The position numbers were made by a program, and so were the translations under genes. A stretch of 64,000 bases of DNA from Cunninghamia lanceolata (taxonomy: Eukaryota; Streptophyta; Pinopsida; Cupressales; Cupressaceae): positions 12,542,001 to 12,606,000 of the forward strand of contig BSBN01000187.1 in assembly GCA_027924645.1 (NCBI GenBank), written 5' to 3'. The notes under the pieces were generated by a model. That model did not search any database and was not told where the DNA came from. It was given only the letters and a program-made list of their open reading frames with translations. The stretch's first letter is position 1. Every line of letters begins with the position of its first letter. Of this stretch, positions 12,560 to 23,639 are shown piece by piece.

Positions 12560-14937
12560 ATATTATCGTAGGGGGGTAGAACATTGTTGTAGTTGATATT
12601 GTTGGTTTGGTTGTTAGGATTGGCATTAGAGGAGGATGGTTGGGAAGTGGTTTGATTATTGTTGTAGTGGGGAAGAGGGTATTGGTAGACTCCTAGGCCA
12701 TCATTAGGTGATGTATTATTGTGGTCTTCCATTTGGATTCCACCACGTTCAAAGAGGTCTTGGACATAGTTTTTCAATTTCATGCATTTGATTGTAGCGT
12801 GGCCCTTGATGTGGTGGTAGTCACAATATTCATTCTCTTTGTACCACACGGGCTTAGGTTTGTTTTCATCAAATGGTTTTGTTATGGGGAACTCAACTAT
12901 GTTGGCGCGGAGTAGCTTTTGGAATACAACCTCGAGTGGCTCACCCAAGGGGGTATATTTGTACTTTGGATTTTTAAGAGGATTTCTCTTTGGAGGAGCG
13001 GGCCGGACTGATATATTGTTAGAAACATTTTGGACTATGTTTGTCTCTTTTGGTTTAGGAGAGGCAATTTGGATGTACTTGGAATTGGTAGCACCATCTC
13101 CTACGATGTTCTTGTTTTTAGCCCAAAATTTTGGTTTGTCGTTGGAGGTTTTGTCATTGTCGTTTTTGTTGTAGATTTTGATTAGACCCTTTGTAATAAG
13201 GGCTTTCTCGATAGTGACCCCTTTTTCTATAATTTCATTGAAGGTTGATGCACAATGTACTTGCAAATGGAAGGTCATTTCTTGGTTGAGGTTTTGGATG
13301 AAAATATGGATGAGTTGTTTTTCTGGGGTTGTCCAAGGTAGCCTACTAGCAAGGGCTCTCCATCTTTGTAGACAAGAAGCAAAACTCTCCCCACTTCGTT
13401 GTTTGGTGTTGCAATGGTCAAGCATAGTGATCTCATGTTCTACATTGTATGAGAAGTGGGCAATGAATTTCTCTAAAAGATTAGCAAAATTGGATATGGA
13501 GCCATAAGGTAAGTGCATGAACCATTCTAGGGCTTGTCCTCCTAGGCTTCGTGGAAAAGGATGAAGGAGGAATTCATCATCATAGGTGACTTCTTGGCAT
13601 GCCATGAAGAACTCCTTGATGTGGTCACGAGGGTCTCCTTTTCCTTTGTATTTATCAAATTTTGGCATTTCAAAGTGTTGAGGAAAAGGTGTGATGGCAA
13701 TGTTTCTGTTGAATGGCTAGGGACATAAGTCTTCAAACTTATGGTGTTTCTTTTGGGTCCCTAGTTGGATGTTTTTAAGGACATTTTTCATCTCTTTCCA
13801 TTCTTGGTTGAAAGGGTTAGCAAGAGGTGGTTGTGGTACTTGGTGGAGTGGAGGTTGTTGCATTGACAATTGTTGGTATTGAGGGTGGATGTATTTTTGT
13901 TGTTGTTGGGAATGGGCATATTATTGTTGTGCATGAGGTGGAAGACCTGTGGCTTGTGTGTAGATATGAGAGCCATGTGTTTGTTGTTGTGGGCTGACTT
14001 GTTGAGTTTGAGGTTGGACATATTGTTGATGTTGAACACGTGGGGGTAGACCTATGGCTTATGTGTAAACATGGGACCCATATGCTTGTTGTTGCGGGAT
14101 GACTTGTTGAGTTTGGGGTTGTGGCTATTGTTGGATGTCGTAAGGAGGTTGCATTAATGACTCATGGTGGGGTTGATGCATGGAAGATTGATATGTGTAC
14201 ATCGGATTAGCATAGTTTGTCAATGGTTTTTAGGGTTGGTTGAGTGGATTTGAGATGGGTGTTTGAGTTGTGGGTGGTACTACTATTTGTGTGATGATCG
14301 ACCTTGGTGGAATGTTTAGTGGAGTGAGAGGTTGCGATACAATCGTGATGGCTTCATGTTGATGGTTTGGTGGAGGTGGTGTGGCGGTGATGGTGACATT
14401 AGAAGGTACCCCAAAAATGGGTACATCAGAAGGTAGCATGTCATAAGGTAACCCGATGAGAGGATTGGATGCTTGTGGTTGTGAAACATTTCTAGCCCTT
14501 ATGTTTTGTCCCAAGGTGTGAATGGAGGCAGTGTTGGAAACAAAACTATCCCAAGGATTATCGTAGATGGGTTCGTTAGGATTAGGGACATGTCCCCATG
14601 GTTGATCGTGGATGGGTGTTGGTGGTTTGTCATGAAAGATGGTTTTGAGCTTGTCATGGTCATATGAATATGGAAGGTGTGCACCATGTTCAATGAGATG
14701 TTGAAGAAATTCATCCTTATGGTTGTCAATGAATTGGTCAAACTTGTCATGTAACCTCTTTTCATTAAGGAACTCGACAAAGGTGGGGGAATAAGTTTGA
14801 TGAGGATGAGTGGATACTTCACCCATTTTAGGTTGGCTGACATAGTCCTCAATGTTGCTCATGGTAGAGCCACTAGGAGAGAGGGGTTGATAACAGGCGT
14901 CTATTTTCTTAACTTGTGATCGCGTGACGGGAGGCAT
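12560..14937 (-). pseudogene. Tat element A gag, decayed
   Basis: Gag forms the virus-like particle. The minus-strand start MPPVTRSQVKK at 14937 is a typical gag opening for this lineage. An N-terminal Pro-rich part runs to 14230, a Gln/Asn-rich part lies near 14039-13788, and the capsid core runs from 13668 with GGQALEWFMHLP and a region ending LPWTTPEKQLIHIF. A zinc knuckle follows near 12833-12790 (Cys-x2-His-x4-His-x4-Cys pattern in CDYHHIKGHATIKC). The core is a long open stretch, while the N-terminal parts are separated by frame changes. The 510-codon frame running to 12136 leaves the gag frame near its end. Confidence 0.85.
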
Positions 14938-15600
14938 AAAAGGTGAATTTGGACTAGATTTGGATCATGAGGTACTGATGATGAGATATGGAGATAGGTC
15001 CAAAATCTAGATCAAGATGATTAAAAGATGATGGTTGTCCTATATACTTAGGGTAGACAAAGAGCTTAAGCAAGAGGACAATAGGATTATTTTACTTGGG
15101 GTAGACAAGACACACCAAGCAAAACAAGATTTCTTGGAATCCACTAACTTAGGAGTTATCTAGATTCCTAAGCTAATTTATCCAAGGGGTTCGATGATTG
15201 ATCTAGAGTTTTTTCCTTAGGATTTGGATGTGGTATAGATTTATTAGTTGATTAGGATGGATTTGAATGATGATATGGTTGGTCTTGATTGATTCAAGGG
15301 TAATGATTGATTATGGATTGATTGAGGATGATAGGATTATTTTAGGATGATAGGATTGAATAAGTCTAGTGATGTAAATGAAGTTCTGGCTAATGATGTC
15401 TAAGGTCCAATGGTGAGGATAACGATCAATGATTAGGATGAATCATGAGCTAAGAGTAACAAACAGATAGGGACATGGATTGAGATGGCATGTAATGTCG
15501 AAGGATGGTGTGGAGTGGGGGTTATTGACAACTATAAGGACAAAAGTTTGACTTTGTAATGAATTTTTGGACTGGGCGTTGATTGAGATGACTAGATACT
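14938..15600. other. Tat element A leader segment next to gag
   Basis: Non-coding leader between the gag start and the 20-bp satellite, with scattered GATTAGGATGA-like motifs near 15250-15450. No open frame with recognisable content. Confidence 0.5.
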
Positions 15601-15860
15601 GATACAAAGGTTTAGGCACTGATGTAGAGGATTGGGCACTGATGTGGAGGTTTAGGTGCAGATGTGGAGGTTTAGGTGTTGATGCAGAGGATTGGGCATT
15701 GATGTAGTGGACTAGGTGCTAATGTGGAGGGCTAGGCACTGATGTGGAGGGTTAGATGCTAATGTGGAGGTTTAGACGCTGATGCAAAGGATTGGGCACT
15801 CATGTAGTGGACTAGGCACTGATGTGGAGGGCTACGCACTGATGTGAAGGGTTAGGCACT
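15601..15860. repeat. 20-bp minisatellite, 13 exact-length units
   Basis: Thirteen consecutive units of exactly 20 bp of the form GATGTGGAGGTTTAGGCACT, with a partial unit following. Units at 15681-15760 resemble those at 15781-15860, giving a 100-bp higher-order period. It lies in the 5' leader of Tat element A. Confidence 0.9.
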
Positions 15861-16380
15861 GATGTGGGACAGTGATGGTTTCATGTGATTTTTAAGGTGA
15901 TGAGTTAGATTTTTGACAAATTTTGTGCTTGGGATGTGATGTTTTTGGAGTTTGGAGGTTCAAATGTTTCAATAGTTCGCTCTTTCAAATGGCTCAAATG
16001 ATGTTTAGGTGATGTCAATGAGAGTCTTCTTTGGCAAATGCATACAATGCCCAAAGGTTTTGTTGTGAAATTAAACAATCATGCACAACCTAAGGTGAGG
16101 ATAGGACAATATTTGTTGGATCCCCTAGTCATGTCTATTCAAAGTGGATAGCTCCAGGATCTTGGTAGCACCAGCTCCCCTCCACGACACTCACTTCTCA
16201 TGCATACCAAGTTCTTAGTTTCCCAAGGCTCATCCCCCCACCAAACCTTAAGATTGTCGCTACTATCTCTACTAAGAACCATGAGAATCGGGGTGGCTTC
16301 AAAGGTCCCACCTTCTGCACCAACAAATAGAGAGATATGGGCTACTAAAATAATGGTTTGTAGTAAGTGCATTAGTTTAG

Positions 16381-16653
16381 GTGGCCATATGTGCAGTAGC
16401 GCTACTCTCCGTTATGGAGTCTCCCAGCCTTCAAAGGTTACGCCTTGAAGGGTTTTGGGGGAGGTTGGCTGTCGGTATGACACAACAACACCTGTTTCTT
16501 ATGACTTTCATCACAAACACATTATTTTATATAGCAAATCGAAAGAGATTGGCTTTAGCTTGTTGCCACTTGGGTCATTCCCACCTTTTGAAGTGGGGTG
16601 GCAGGCTCTCTAAAGGTTCAACAAAAGCAACACAAGTGCAAAAATACTTTTGA
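16381..16653 (+). other. Antisense open frame over the leader module
   Basis: A 90-codon frame antisense to the element contains ALLSVMESPSLQ and GFWGRLAV. The same peptide blocks occur in antisense frames at 58003-58215 and 61335-61547 in the other Tat family. Extra sense or antisense frames are known in Tat elements. The conservation may simply reflect DNA-level conservation of the module, so a coding role is unproven. Confidence 0.35.
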
Positions 16654-16692
16654 TCCCCAAGTTCATATGAAGATGAGAGGGGAGAGCATAGG
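16382..16692 (-). other. Conserved Tat leader module
   Basis: On the minus strand this stretch runs from CCTATGCTCTCCCC to a GGCCACC block and aligns to 54522-54830, 57850-58160 and 61182-61490 in the other Tat family. The best-conserved 110 bp include CCAACCTCCCCCAAAACCCT and the hairpin CTCCATAACGGAG (16407-16419). The flanking leader sequence differs between the families. The function is unknown; packaging, dimerisation or translation control are possible. Confidence 0.7.
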
Positions 16693-16944
16693 TATTTTTA
16701 CACTTGGGTCACACTAAAGCAGATTCATTTTTAACTCTTAGATTATGTTGGGGGTGATTTATACAAGTGTTGTGAGAAGTTTTTGATTCCCAAGATCACC
16801 AAAATGGTGCGAGGGAAGAGCATACACTTTCACCACACAAACACTATCATAAAACACTTCACACACAATTGTTTGTTTTCTTGCTTAGATGAGTGAAAAT
16901 GCAATTTGTAGTTTTTTTTAAACCAATGAGTTATGATGCACGTT

Positions 16945-17105
16945 GTTGTTATTTTTAAGCCTTTATGAGTGAATATGCAAGTTGTTGTTCATTTTAAGCC
17001 TTTTATGAGTGAATATGAAAGTTGTTGTTCATTTTAAGCCTTTATGAGTGAATATGCAAGTTATTGTTCATTTTAAGCCTTTATGAGTGTGCCTATGAGT
17101 AATTA
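16945..17105. repeat. Tandem repeat, period about 39 bp
   Basis: Four copies of a unit of the form TTTTAAGCCTTTATGAGTGA plus about 19 bp, starting near 16953, 16992, 17031 and 17071, the last one partial. Confidence 0.85.
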
Positions 17106-17249
17106 AATAATTTCACACAACATAACAACACTAAATGCTTTTGGAGCCAACAAACAACCATGCAAGAAAGAAGTTAGTATTTGTAGGCAAGTCTTCAATG
17201 GTCGAATAAGGCTGCAAAACCAAGTGTTAGTTTAAAAACACAAATTTTG

Positions 17250-17570
17250 GTTAGGCACTAATCTGGGAGACTGGGCGCTGATGCAGAGGGTTAGGTGCTG
17301 ATCTGAGATAGACAACACTTCCCCCTTATAAAATTGATTTTTCCTATAAAATAAAGAGCTAAGGTGGCAAAAAGTCAGTAAAACATCATTTAAAGTATCA
17401 TGGAAACATAAAATGCTGACTTTGAGTTAAAATTCATAAGAAATGAAGGATTTTACGTTGTCCCCAGATGGGCACTGATTTTCTGCACTGGGCACTGATG
17501 TATCAGATAGGCACTGATGTGCTAGATAGGCGCTGAAATAGAAGATTAGGTGTTGATCCGACCTGTCACA
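17250..17570. repeat. Second block of about 20-bp GGCGCTGAT-type repeats
   Basis: Irregular copies of GGGCACTGATGT and AGGCGCTGA, close relatives of the 15601-15860 unit, lie at 17253-17310 and 17468-17560. They place the same repeat near the primer-binding site as well as near gag. Confidence 0.65.
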
Positions 17571-17618
17571 AGAGAAACACCACCAAACATGCAAATTTGG
17601 TTAAGCTTAAGGTGGTGG

Positions 17619-17637
17619 GGTCCCACTGGGCATGCCA
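17619..17637 (-). promoter_or_regulatory. Primer-binding site of Tat element A
   Basis: Three bases inside the 5' LTR on the minus strand, TGGCATGCCCAGTGGGACC begins. It resembles the sites at 35607 and 53531 (TGGC...GTGGG.CC). A tRNA-Arg primer would fit what is known of Tat elements, but I could not match the tRNA. Confidence 0.65.
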
Positions 17638-17640
17638 AAA

Positions 17641-18703
17641 TGTCTACCTATGGAAATGAGACCTAAAATAGATGCAAATTACCCCTAAGATGCAACTAAT
17701 CTCAAGTCCAAGGGACCTCAAGATTGGACCAAATCACTACTATGCTTTTATACTAAAACATGCACCCTATCTAAGAAAACTAGTGATGATATGTCCTAAA
17801 TGGATGATAAACTAAACTAGACTATATTGAATTGCACTAAGAGCTATAGATGTGAACACTCAAATTGACAGCATAACATTGCATAAATGACTTGTTCCAA
17901 ATGGGAGGTGGAGGCCTCAATTTATAAATTTTTGGAGATCGGATTGGAGGCCTAGAATCAATTTGAAGGATCAATGGTGGAGATTAATCCTCAAGCAAGG
18001 AGAATTGGACAAATGGCATGATTGGATTGAATAAGAAGGTTGCCCCAAGATTCAAGGGATGATCAATGGATGAGAATGCAAGTTTGAATGGATGGATGGC
18101 TAGGATTGAGTAGGTGTATGACATGTAAGGACTCATTTATGAAAAGTTAAGGCTTGGATTTTGTGAGAAATTTTAAATTCCATAGAGAGGACAAGTGGAA
18201 TTTAAAATTATAGGAATAGTGTTCAAATAGTGCCACATGGAATTTTAAATTGAGATGAACAGTGACACATGGAGTGGGGTGGAAGAAATAGGACAGATGT
18301 ACTCAATTTGGAAGATTTGCCCATGCTTCCAAAGTACCACTTGTCATGTACATGTGTGTACATTGGATGACAAGTGGACTTCTAGAAACATAGGGGTTTG
18401 TAATGAGGAATTAATTAAAATTAATTCATGTACACATGGATTAGAAGAAAATAATTATGATTACAAAAAGTAATCAAAAGTGCACAAAATAGGGAATTAA
18501 ATAAATATGATAATTTATTTAATTTTGGGATGAACTATAGTAGAAGAATTGGACTTTTATGACATGATAAAGATGCAGAACAAATTAATTAAATAATTAA
18601 AATTTATTTAATTAATAATCAGATTGGATGAAGTGATGTAGGTGGATTAGGGTTGAATGCATGAGTGGATGAAGTTGGTTGTGACTATTTTGGGGTGTCT
18701 ACA
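17641..18703 (-). mobile_element. 5' LTR of Tat element A
   Basis: 1063 bp and paired with 1337-2415. Its right end, TGTCTACA, borders the CCAGG target-site duplication and the resumed copia LTR. AT-rich palindromes near 18410-18620 match those of the other copy. Confidence 0.92.
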
Positions 18704-18708
18704 CCAGG

Positions 18709-19813
18709 TTTTGCAGTTGTTCAGAGGTGACAGAGTGACAAAAATCTTGTCTAGATTGATCCACATTGGAATATTATGATCTGCAGATCTAGAGGTGTGT
18801 TTGGGATGATGGTGTGTGTCCTCAACTCAAGTGGTTCATGGTTTGGAGGTCTACAAGCAATCTTTCTAGTGTGACAAGCATGACAGTTGGTGTTCTTGAG
18901 TTCCCGAATGAAGGTGCAAGTGTTTCTAGTGATCTGAGGTGGTCCAATTGTTCTTGTTGATTTCATTGTGCTTGTGGTGGTCTCTGAATTGTGTGCCTAC
19001 TGTGTTGGTGGTTTGCATTGAGGATTGAGCTTGTGATTGAAGATTTTTCCTTGGGTGTTGCTGTTCTTTCTAGTCTTGGGCAACCAGATGCTTTGTGCAT
19101 ATTGCGAAAGATCTAAGAGAGGTTCTATGAAGTGTAGCGTGGTGTTTGAGGAAGATTTGGATCCTAGCTATGATTAGCTAACAGCATAGTGATTCACATG
19201 TTTGTAGTGCCGACCTTGATGTTTATTCCAAGGTTGATGAAGCATATAAATATGTGTGGTTGAGTTGTGAAAATGCATCCTTGTGCAAAAATGACAAAGT
19301 CCTAAGAAAGGAGGAAAAGTAGAGCAGAGAAGAAGAAGAGCAGAAGAAGAAGAGTAGTAAAGTATGAGGAGATAGTGAAGAAGTGTTTGGGGGCATAGCA
19401 GATGTATTGTGCACTTGAATGGAACTGACCTTGGCACGAAGAAGATGTTGTTTTCAGTTTAATCTTTCTGCGATAAACTTATAAATATTTCTGTAGGCAA
19501 TGAGCCTCTTGGAGTAGTGAGCTCTAGGTAGTGTACCCTAAAGGCATGTGCCTTCCCCATTTTCTATTCTTTTAATAGAGAATAAATCTTGTGGGTTAAC
19601 CCCCACCGTGGTTTTTCCCTTAACCAAGTTTCCATGTAAAAATCCTGGTGTTATGTGTGTTGATTTTTTTTCTACTCATGTTGTTGATTCATGCTTTCAT
19701 GGTTATATCGTTCATCTATTATTAAGTGGTAAAGAAGTTTAATTATAGAAAAGGATAAAAGTTTTGGTGACAACTAATTCACCCCCTCTCAGTTGTCTGC
19801 CCTTATTTCAACA
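18709..19813 (+). mobile_element. Copia 3' LTR, right part
   Basis: Continuation of the LTR broken at 1336. It aligns to the second half of 29501-31038, including the block CCAAGGTTGATGA followed by a TATA box (TATAAATA at 19245). It ends with CACCCCCTCTCAGTTGT and TTTCAACA. Confidence 0.88.
19245..19252 (+). promoter_or_regulatory. LTR TATA box
   Basis: TATAAATA lies at the same place as in the second copia LTR (30525) and is probably the element's own promoter. Confidence 0.5.
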
Positions 19814-22146
19814 AGCCCACTATATTTGGCACTCCACGGAGTTTGTGGGCTAAAGTTCTAGGGCACCCAAGCGCCCTGGCCTAGTTGTGATCTTTAGCCC
19901 CCTTTTGTAGTGTTGACTTGGGACACTTCCTTAGTTTGTATTTGTCGGCCTAATTGTGTTTTATTTGTCGTAAGTGAGCGGGAATGCATATTTAAAGGTG
20001 TGTTGTAGTTCATTTTACACCTAGATGAATAATGTCAAGTTTTCTCTCAAATGGTGTGTTATGCTAAAGTGTTTTACATGCTTGGAAGTGTTATCTACTT
20101 GTGGTTTCTATTGAAGTTTGTTTATAGGTCTTGAAGGAAGTTCTAAGCCTTATTCATCACTCTCCTTGTTGGTGTGATATCTTGAGTTAGCTTCATCAAC
20201 TAGGTTATACATCTTGTGGTAATCATCATTATTATCATTCATATTTCTATCATATTATTACTGATCTGGCCTTTTCCCTCCTAGGAAATGCACTCTTGGA
20301 TCTAACATCATTGTAGTGGAGGTGGAAACACCAACACAGGGTTTGACTGAGGCAATCCCTTATACACAACACAACATTTTATTCTTTCCTTGTGTGCAAG
20401 TTGGAGAAATAGGTTTCTAGAGCTAATTTTCAAGAAGAACACAGGGCAAACAGGGATAGGTTTGGTGATGTCTGAGATTTTGCAAAACCCTAAAAAAGGC
20501 CTAGGGTGCCCAACCACCTTGGTCCTTGGCATTTCTATTCCAAGATCCAGGTTTTGAATCATTCTCTGATCTCTATTGTGCTTTTGGTTTTCTGAGATAT
20601 GTTTACATCTATTAGTTATAAGTTGATCTTTGCCTTCTAGGGTTTGACCATTTGTCCTAGCTTGCTTGCTTGACCTTGGTTGAACTTGGTTGATCCATCT
20701 ATATACAGCAAAAGGGTAGAACCCCTGTAATTTGGTGCTCCTTCTTGGGTAGAAGCCAACCTCAGTTTGTGTCCTAATGTTTGTAGAAGAGGGTTTGACC
20801 TAGTATAACTCTTTAGGCTGGATCACCTTTTTCCAATAAACATTTCAATCTCTTATTCCTATTTTGTAATGAGGAGTTCATCCCTAGAAACTTCCATTTC
20901 CTATCACAATTACTAGTCCTCCATCATATATTCTTCTTCCTACTCAACCTTTGGAGATTGCATTGGGGATTTCCCTTTTGTTGGTCTTGTATGTAAGGGG
21001 GAGCCAAATATCAATGTTCTATCATCTCTTGGTTTGGACTCTATCTACTTAGGAGGAGGTGTGGGATACCTTGGAGGAGAACCCCTATGAAGAGGAGGTA
21101 TTATTTCCTTCAGCCCTAGGAATGATACTTTTTCTATTGTGGAGCTCCCTAGAGCTAAAGTATTCTCTTAAACATTTCCCTCCTTTTGTACTGTTTCTGG
21201 AGTCTCCAATGTAACTACAATTTTCTCTTTTTAAAGGTAGTGTTTTCCTTAGTTTCCACCTTTTCTAAAGATGCCAGTATATTTTTAATCTATCCAATCT
21301 CCAGAGTAATCTCAACCTTTATTCTCTCCATATTGGCATTTGGCTACAAGTTTTATGGAAACATAAAAACATCTTCCATCAGTGTCTCTTCCTGGGATTT
21401 TAGAATTCCATTAGATGGGATCTCTATAGGTGAGGAAGCCTTAGCTTGATGTTTCCTAAGAGTTGGGACTATTACTATGTGAGGTTCCTTTGGAGATGGT
21501 AGGGATTCTTCCCCTATTTCCTAATTTAATTTCATATGTGCGGGTTTCTCTAGAATAAAAGAAGTATTAGATTGGCCCATCTTTAGGATGGCTTTAGCAG
21601 TAACACTTTCTTCTAGAGTAGTGACTAGAATAGAAATAGAAGTATGAATTTGAGACAATTGATCAATATGGTGTTTACTCCTTTTAATTGGAGGAGGTCT
21701 CTAAAGCACCCTTTGACCCTTTTCTTTTTAGTTTGTTGTTGGTTTTCCTTCTCAAAGTTGACAAAATAACCTCAACATTTTCAATTGGCATAGAATGAAT
21801 TTGGGATTCTATAGCCTGCTCAAGAAATTGGGTTGAAGAGGTTATTGTTTATTGGTTAGGTGGAAAATCTATAGCAGATATCTCAGTTGGTCTCACAACA
21901 TCTTCTCTTGTGGTGATAGAAGTCTGTCCATCTAGATCTAATTTCTCTAGGACATTAGTCAATGGTACTTTCTCAGCAATACTAGAGGTGGATTTATCAA
22001 CATTAAAAGAAGTGGCTTGTTCGGTAATAGAAATAGTGGTTTCTAGAGACTCTTTCCCCTATTTTTTTTATTTTTAACATCTTTTCCTAAGAACCTTATC
22101 CATTTTCTATCTCTTGTTTGATGTTTGAGAATGTGATGTTTGCACA
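19814..22146. other. Unassigned decayed coding-like DNA
   Basis: No intact gene. The minus strand between about 22080 and 21000 reads as a Ser/Thr/Pro/Glu-rich protein in one frame for tens of codons between stops, for example SIAEKVPLTNVLEKLDLDG near 21950. A minus frame at 20562-20308 (84 codons) is also open. This looks like an old retrotransposon accessory or gag-like region, but I do not recognise it. The part at 19814-20280 shows nothing. Confidence 0.4.
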
Positions 22147-22469
22147 TGTTAGGAACCCGTGTTTAACCCTTCTCTTTACTTTGTTAGTATATTAGTTTCT
22201 ATGGATGCATATGCTTTGTAAGTCATCCCGTGAGCACATTATATTATCCCACATTCATAGGAAATAGTAGTTGTTTAGATTAGACTTAGTATATAAGTAC
22301 GTGTTGAGGCTAATGAACACATCCACGAATTTATTGTATTAAGATTGCTTAAAGGAGGTTGCCCCCTCGAAGTGGCTTGCGATCAATAAATTTCATTTGT
22401 GTTTCTACTATTTCTATAAATCTGTTATTTCATGTATTTTCATTATTTTGTTGTAGGAGGTTCCTCTCA
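22147..22469 (+). mobile_element. LTR of the gypsy remnant, inverted left copy
   Basis: 323 bp, starting TGTTAGGAACC and ending GGTTCCTCTCA, the reverse complement of 27386-27698. A TATATAAG box lies at about 22290. Confidence 0.85.
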
Positions 22470-22471
22470 TC

Positions 22472-22486
22472 TGGTATTAAAGCACT
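22472..22486 (+). promoter_or_regulatory. Decayed primer-binding site
   Basis: TGGTATTAAAGCACT differs from the intact copy TGGTATCAGAGCGCT at 27369 by transitions only, as expected of deaminated DNA. Confidence 0.75.
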
Positions 22487-23010
22487 TTCTTGGGCTCGCT
22501 GGGTGGAATTTCTGCCTATTTTTTTCCATAGTGGCCCTCCAAGTGCTGTGATTATTGTAGTAATTCTTTTTTTCACATCTGTATTGTTCATTTGGATTGC
22601 AGGTTCGGATCATGGAACACCCCTATCTGCTTAACTATGGGAAGTGCTTGGGTATTTAGCCCTAAAACTCATTGTGAGGAGTACCACAAGAACCCCGAAG
22701 TAGCTGGCCCATGAAGAGGACCTATCAGCAAAAAGGGCAACGGCCCCTACCTGACTAACTACTTCCCATCCGTGAGGTAAACCAAGAGCTATCATTTGTG
22801 GCAAAGCAGTTATCAGTTTTACCCGAGTCATGGAGTGAGGGGTACTACCCCAATAAGCAAGTCATTAGACAACATTGGTGGCCGAGTGACTCCCTTGAAC
22901 CTTTAGGAAGCCAAACAGACTTGGGGCCCATATCTTTTGACAGTTGGCAAACCATAGATTGAATCTATTTAGAGCAATAGTTGGTAAACGATTTCCAGAA
23001 ACAACAATCC
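22487..23010 (+). mobile_element. Leader of the gypsy remnant, inverted copy
   Basis: The reverse complement of about 26855-27368. Similarity fades at about 22995-23010, where minus-strand integrase begins, which marks the rearrangement breakpoint. Confidence 0.75.
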
Positions 23011-23620
23011 TCAGAAAAATGACTGGTGAAAGTTGCATCATGATTTGAGACAATGGAAGAAGGGATGCCATGAAGACGAAAGATCTGGTCCATGAAAATT
23101 TATGTGACTGAGGAGGTGGTATAGGGATGGCTAAGGGCACAAAAATGACTATATTTGGATAGGTGATCAACCACAACCAAGATCACTATCTTCCCTCTAG
23201 ATTTAGGGAGCCCCTTAATGAAATCCATAGAAATATCTATCCAAATCTATGTAGGGATGGGCAAGGGTTCGAGCAATCCAGGAAGGAGTGTTATTTCACC
23301 TTTGTTGCATTGGTAGGTATAACATTCATCCACCATTTGTTGAATTTCCCCTTTCATTCCCTTCCAAAAGAAGTTACGTCATGCCCACTCATAAGTTTTG
23401 AGGAATCTAGAGTGCCCTGCCGATGGAGAAGAATGGAGTTCATAGAAGACAGCCTATTGAAGATCTGTGCTCTGGGGAAGCACCAAACAACCCTTGTATC
23501 ACAAACAAGCACCATCCCAAGAGTAATGCGGTATAGCAGAAGGGTTATTGGCCAACTGTTGAATGATTTGAGATAATGAAGAGTCATTGGCATAGCCCTA
23601 TTGGATAGATTCCAACCAAT
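23010..23620 (-). pseudogene. Chromovirus-like integrase, truncated
   Basis: On the minus strand the zinc-binding head reads KGEIQQMVDECYTYQCNKGE near 23340-23280. The catalytic core has [16 protein letters not shown] near 23230 and [15 protein letters not shown] near 23160. The segment ATFTSHF near 23030 is the last recognisable part of the core. Beyond it the frame runs into the inverted leader, so the final catalytic Glu region and the C-terminus are missing. Stops occur throughout. Confidence 0.8.
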
Positions 23621-23639
23621 TTGGAACAGGCATAGAAAT

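Larger units (their letters stand above)
1337..18703 (-). mobile_element. Ty3/gypsy Tat-lineage LTR retrotransposon, full length but decayed
   Basis: A 17.4 kb element in minus orientation. Its 5' LTR is 17641-18703 and its 3' LTR is 1337-2415. Reading on the minus strand, a primer-binding site and long repeat-rich leader come first, then gag from 14937, protease, a spacer, RT, a first RNase H, a second RNase H of the kind typical of the Tat clade, and integrase ending near 7460. About 5 kb of non-coding DNA precedes the polypurine tract. The order and the second RNase H (YFDGS motif at about 9190) support Tat. Every coding domain has stops or frameshifts. It sits inside the LTR of a Sirevirus-like copia element, so it is the younger of the two. 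Confidence 0.9.

Noticed and set aside
12839..13507. Plus-strand frames of 109-111 codons
   Set aside because: They are antisense shadows of the gag capsid region, which is clearly coding on the minus strand.
15601..15860. CRISPR array
   Set aside because: Units are directly adjacent without unique spacers, and the context is a plant retrotransposon leader.
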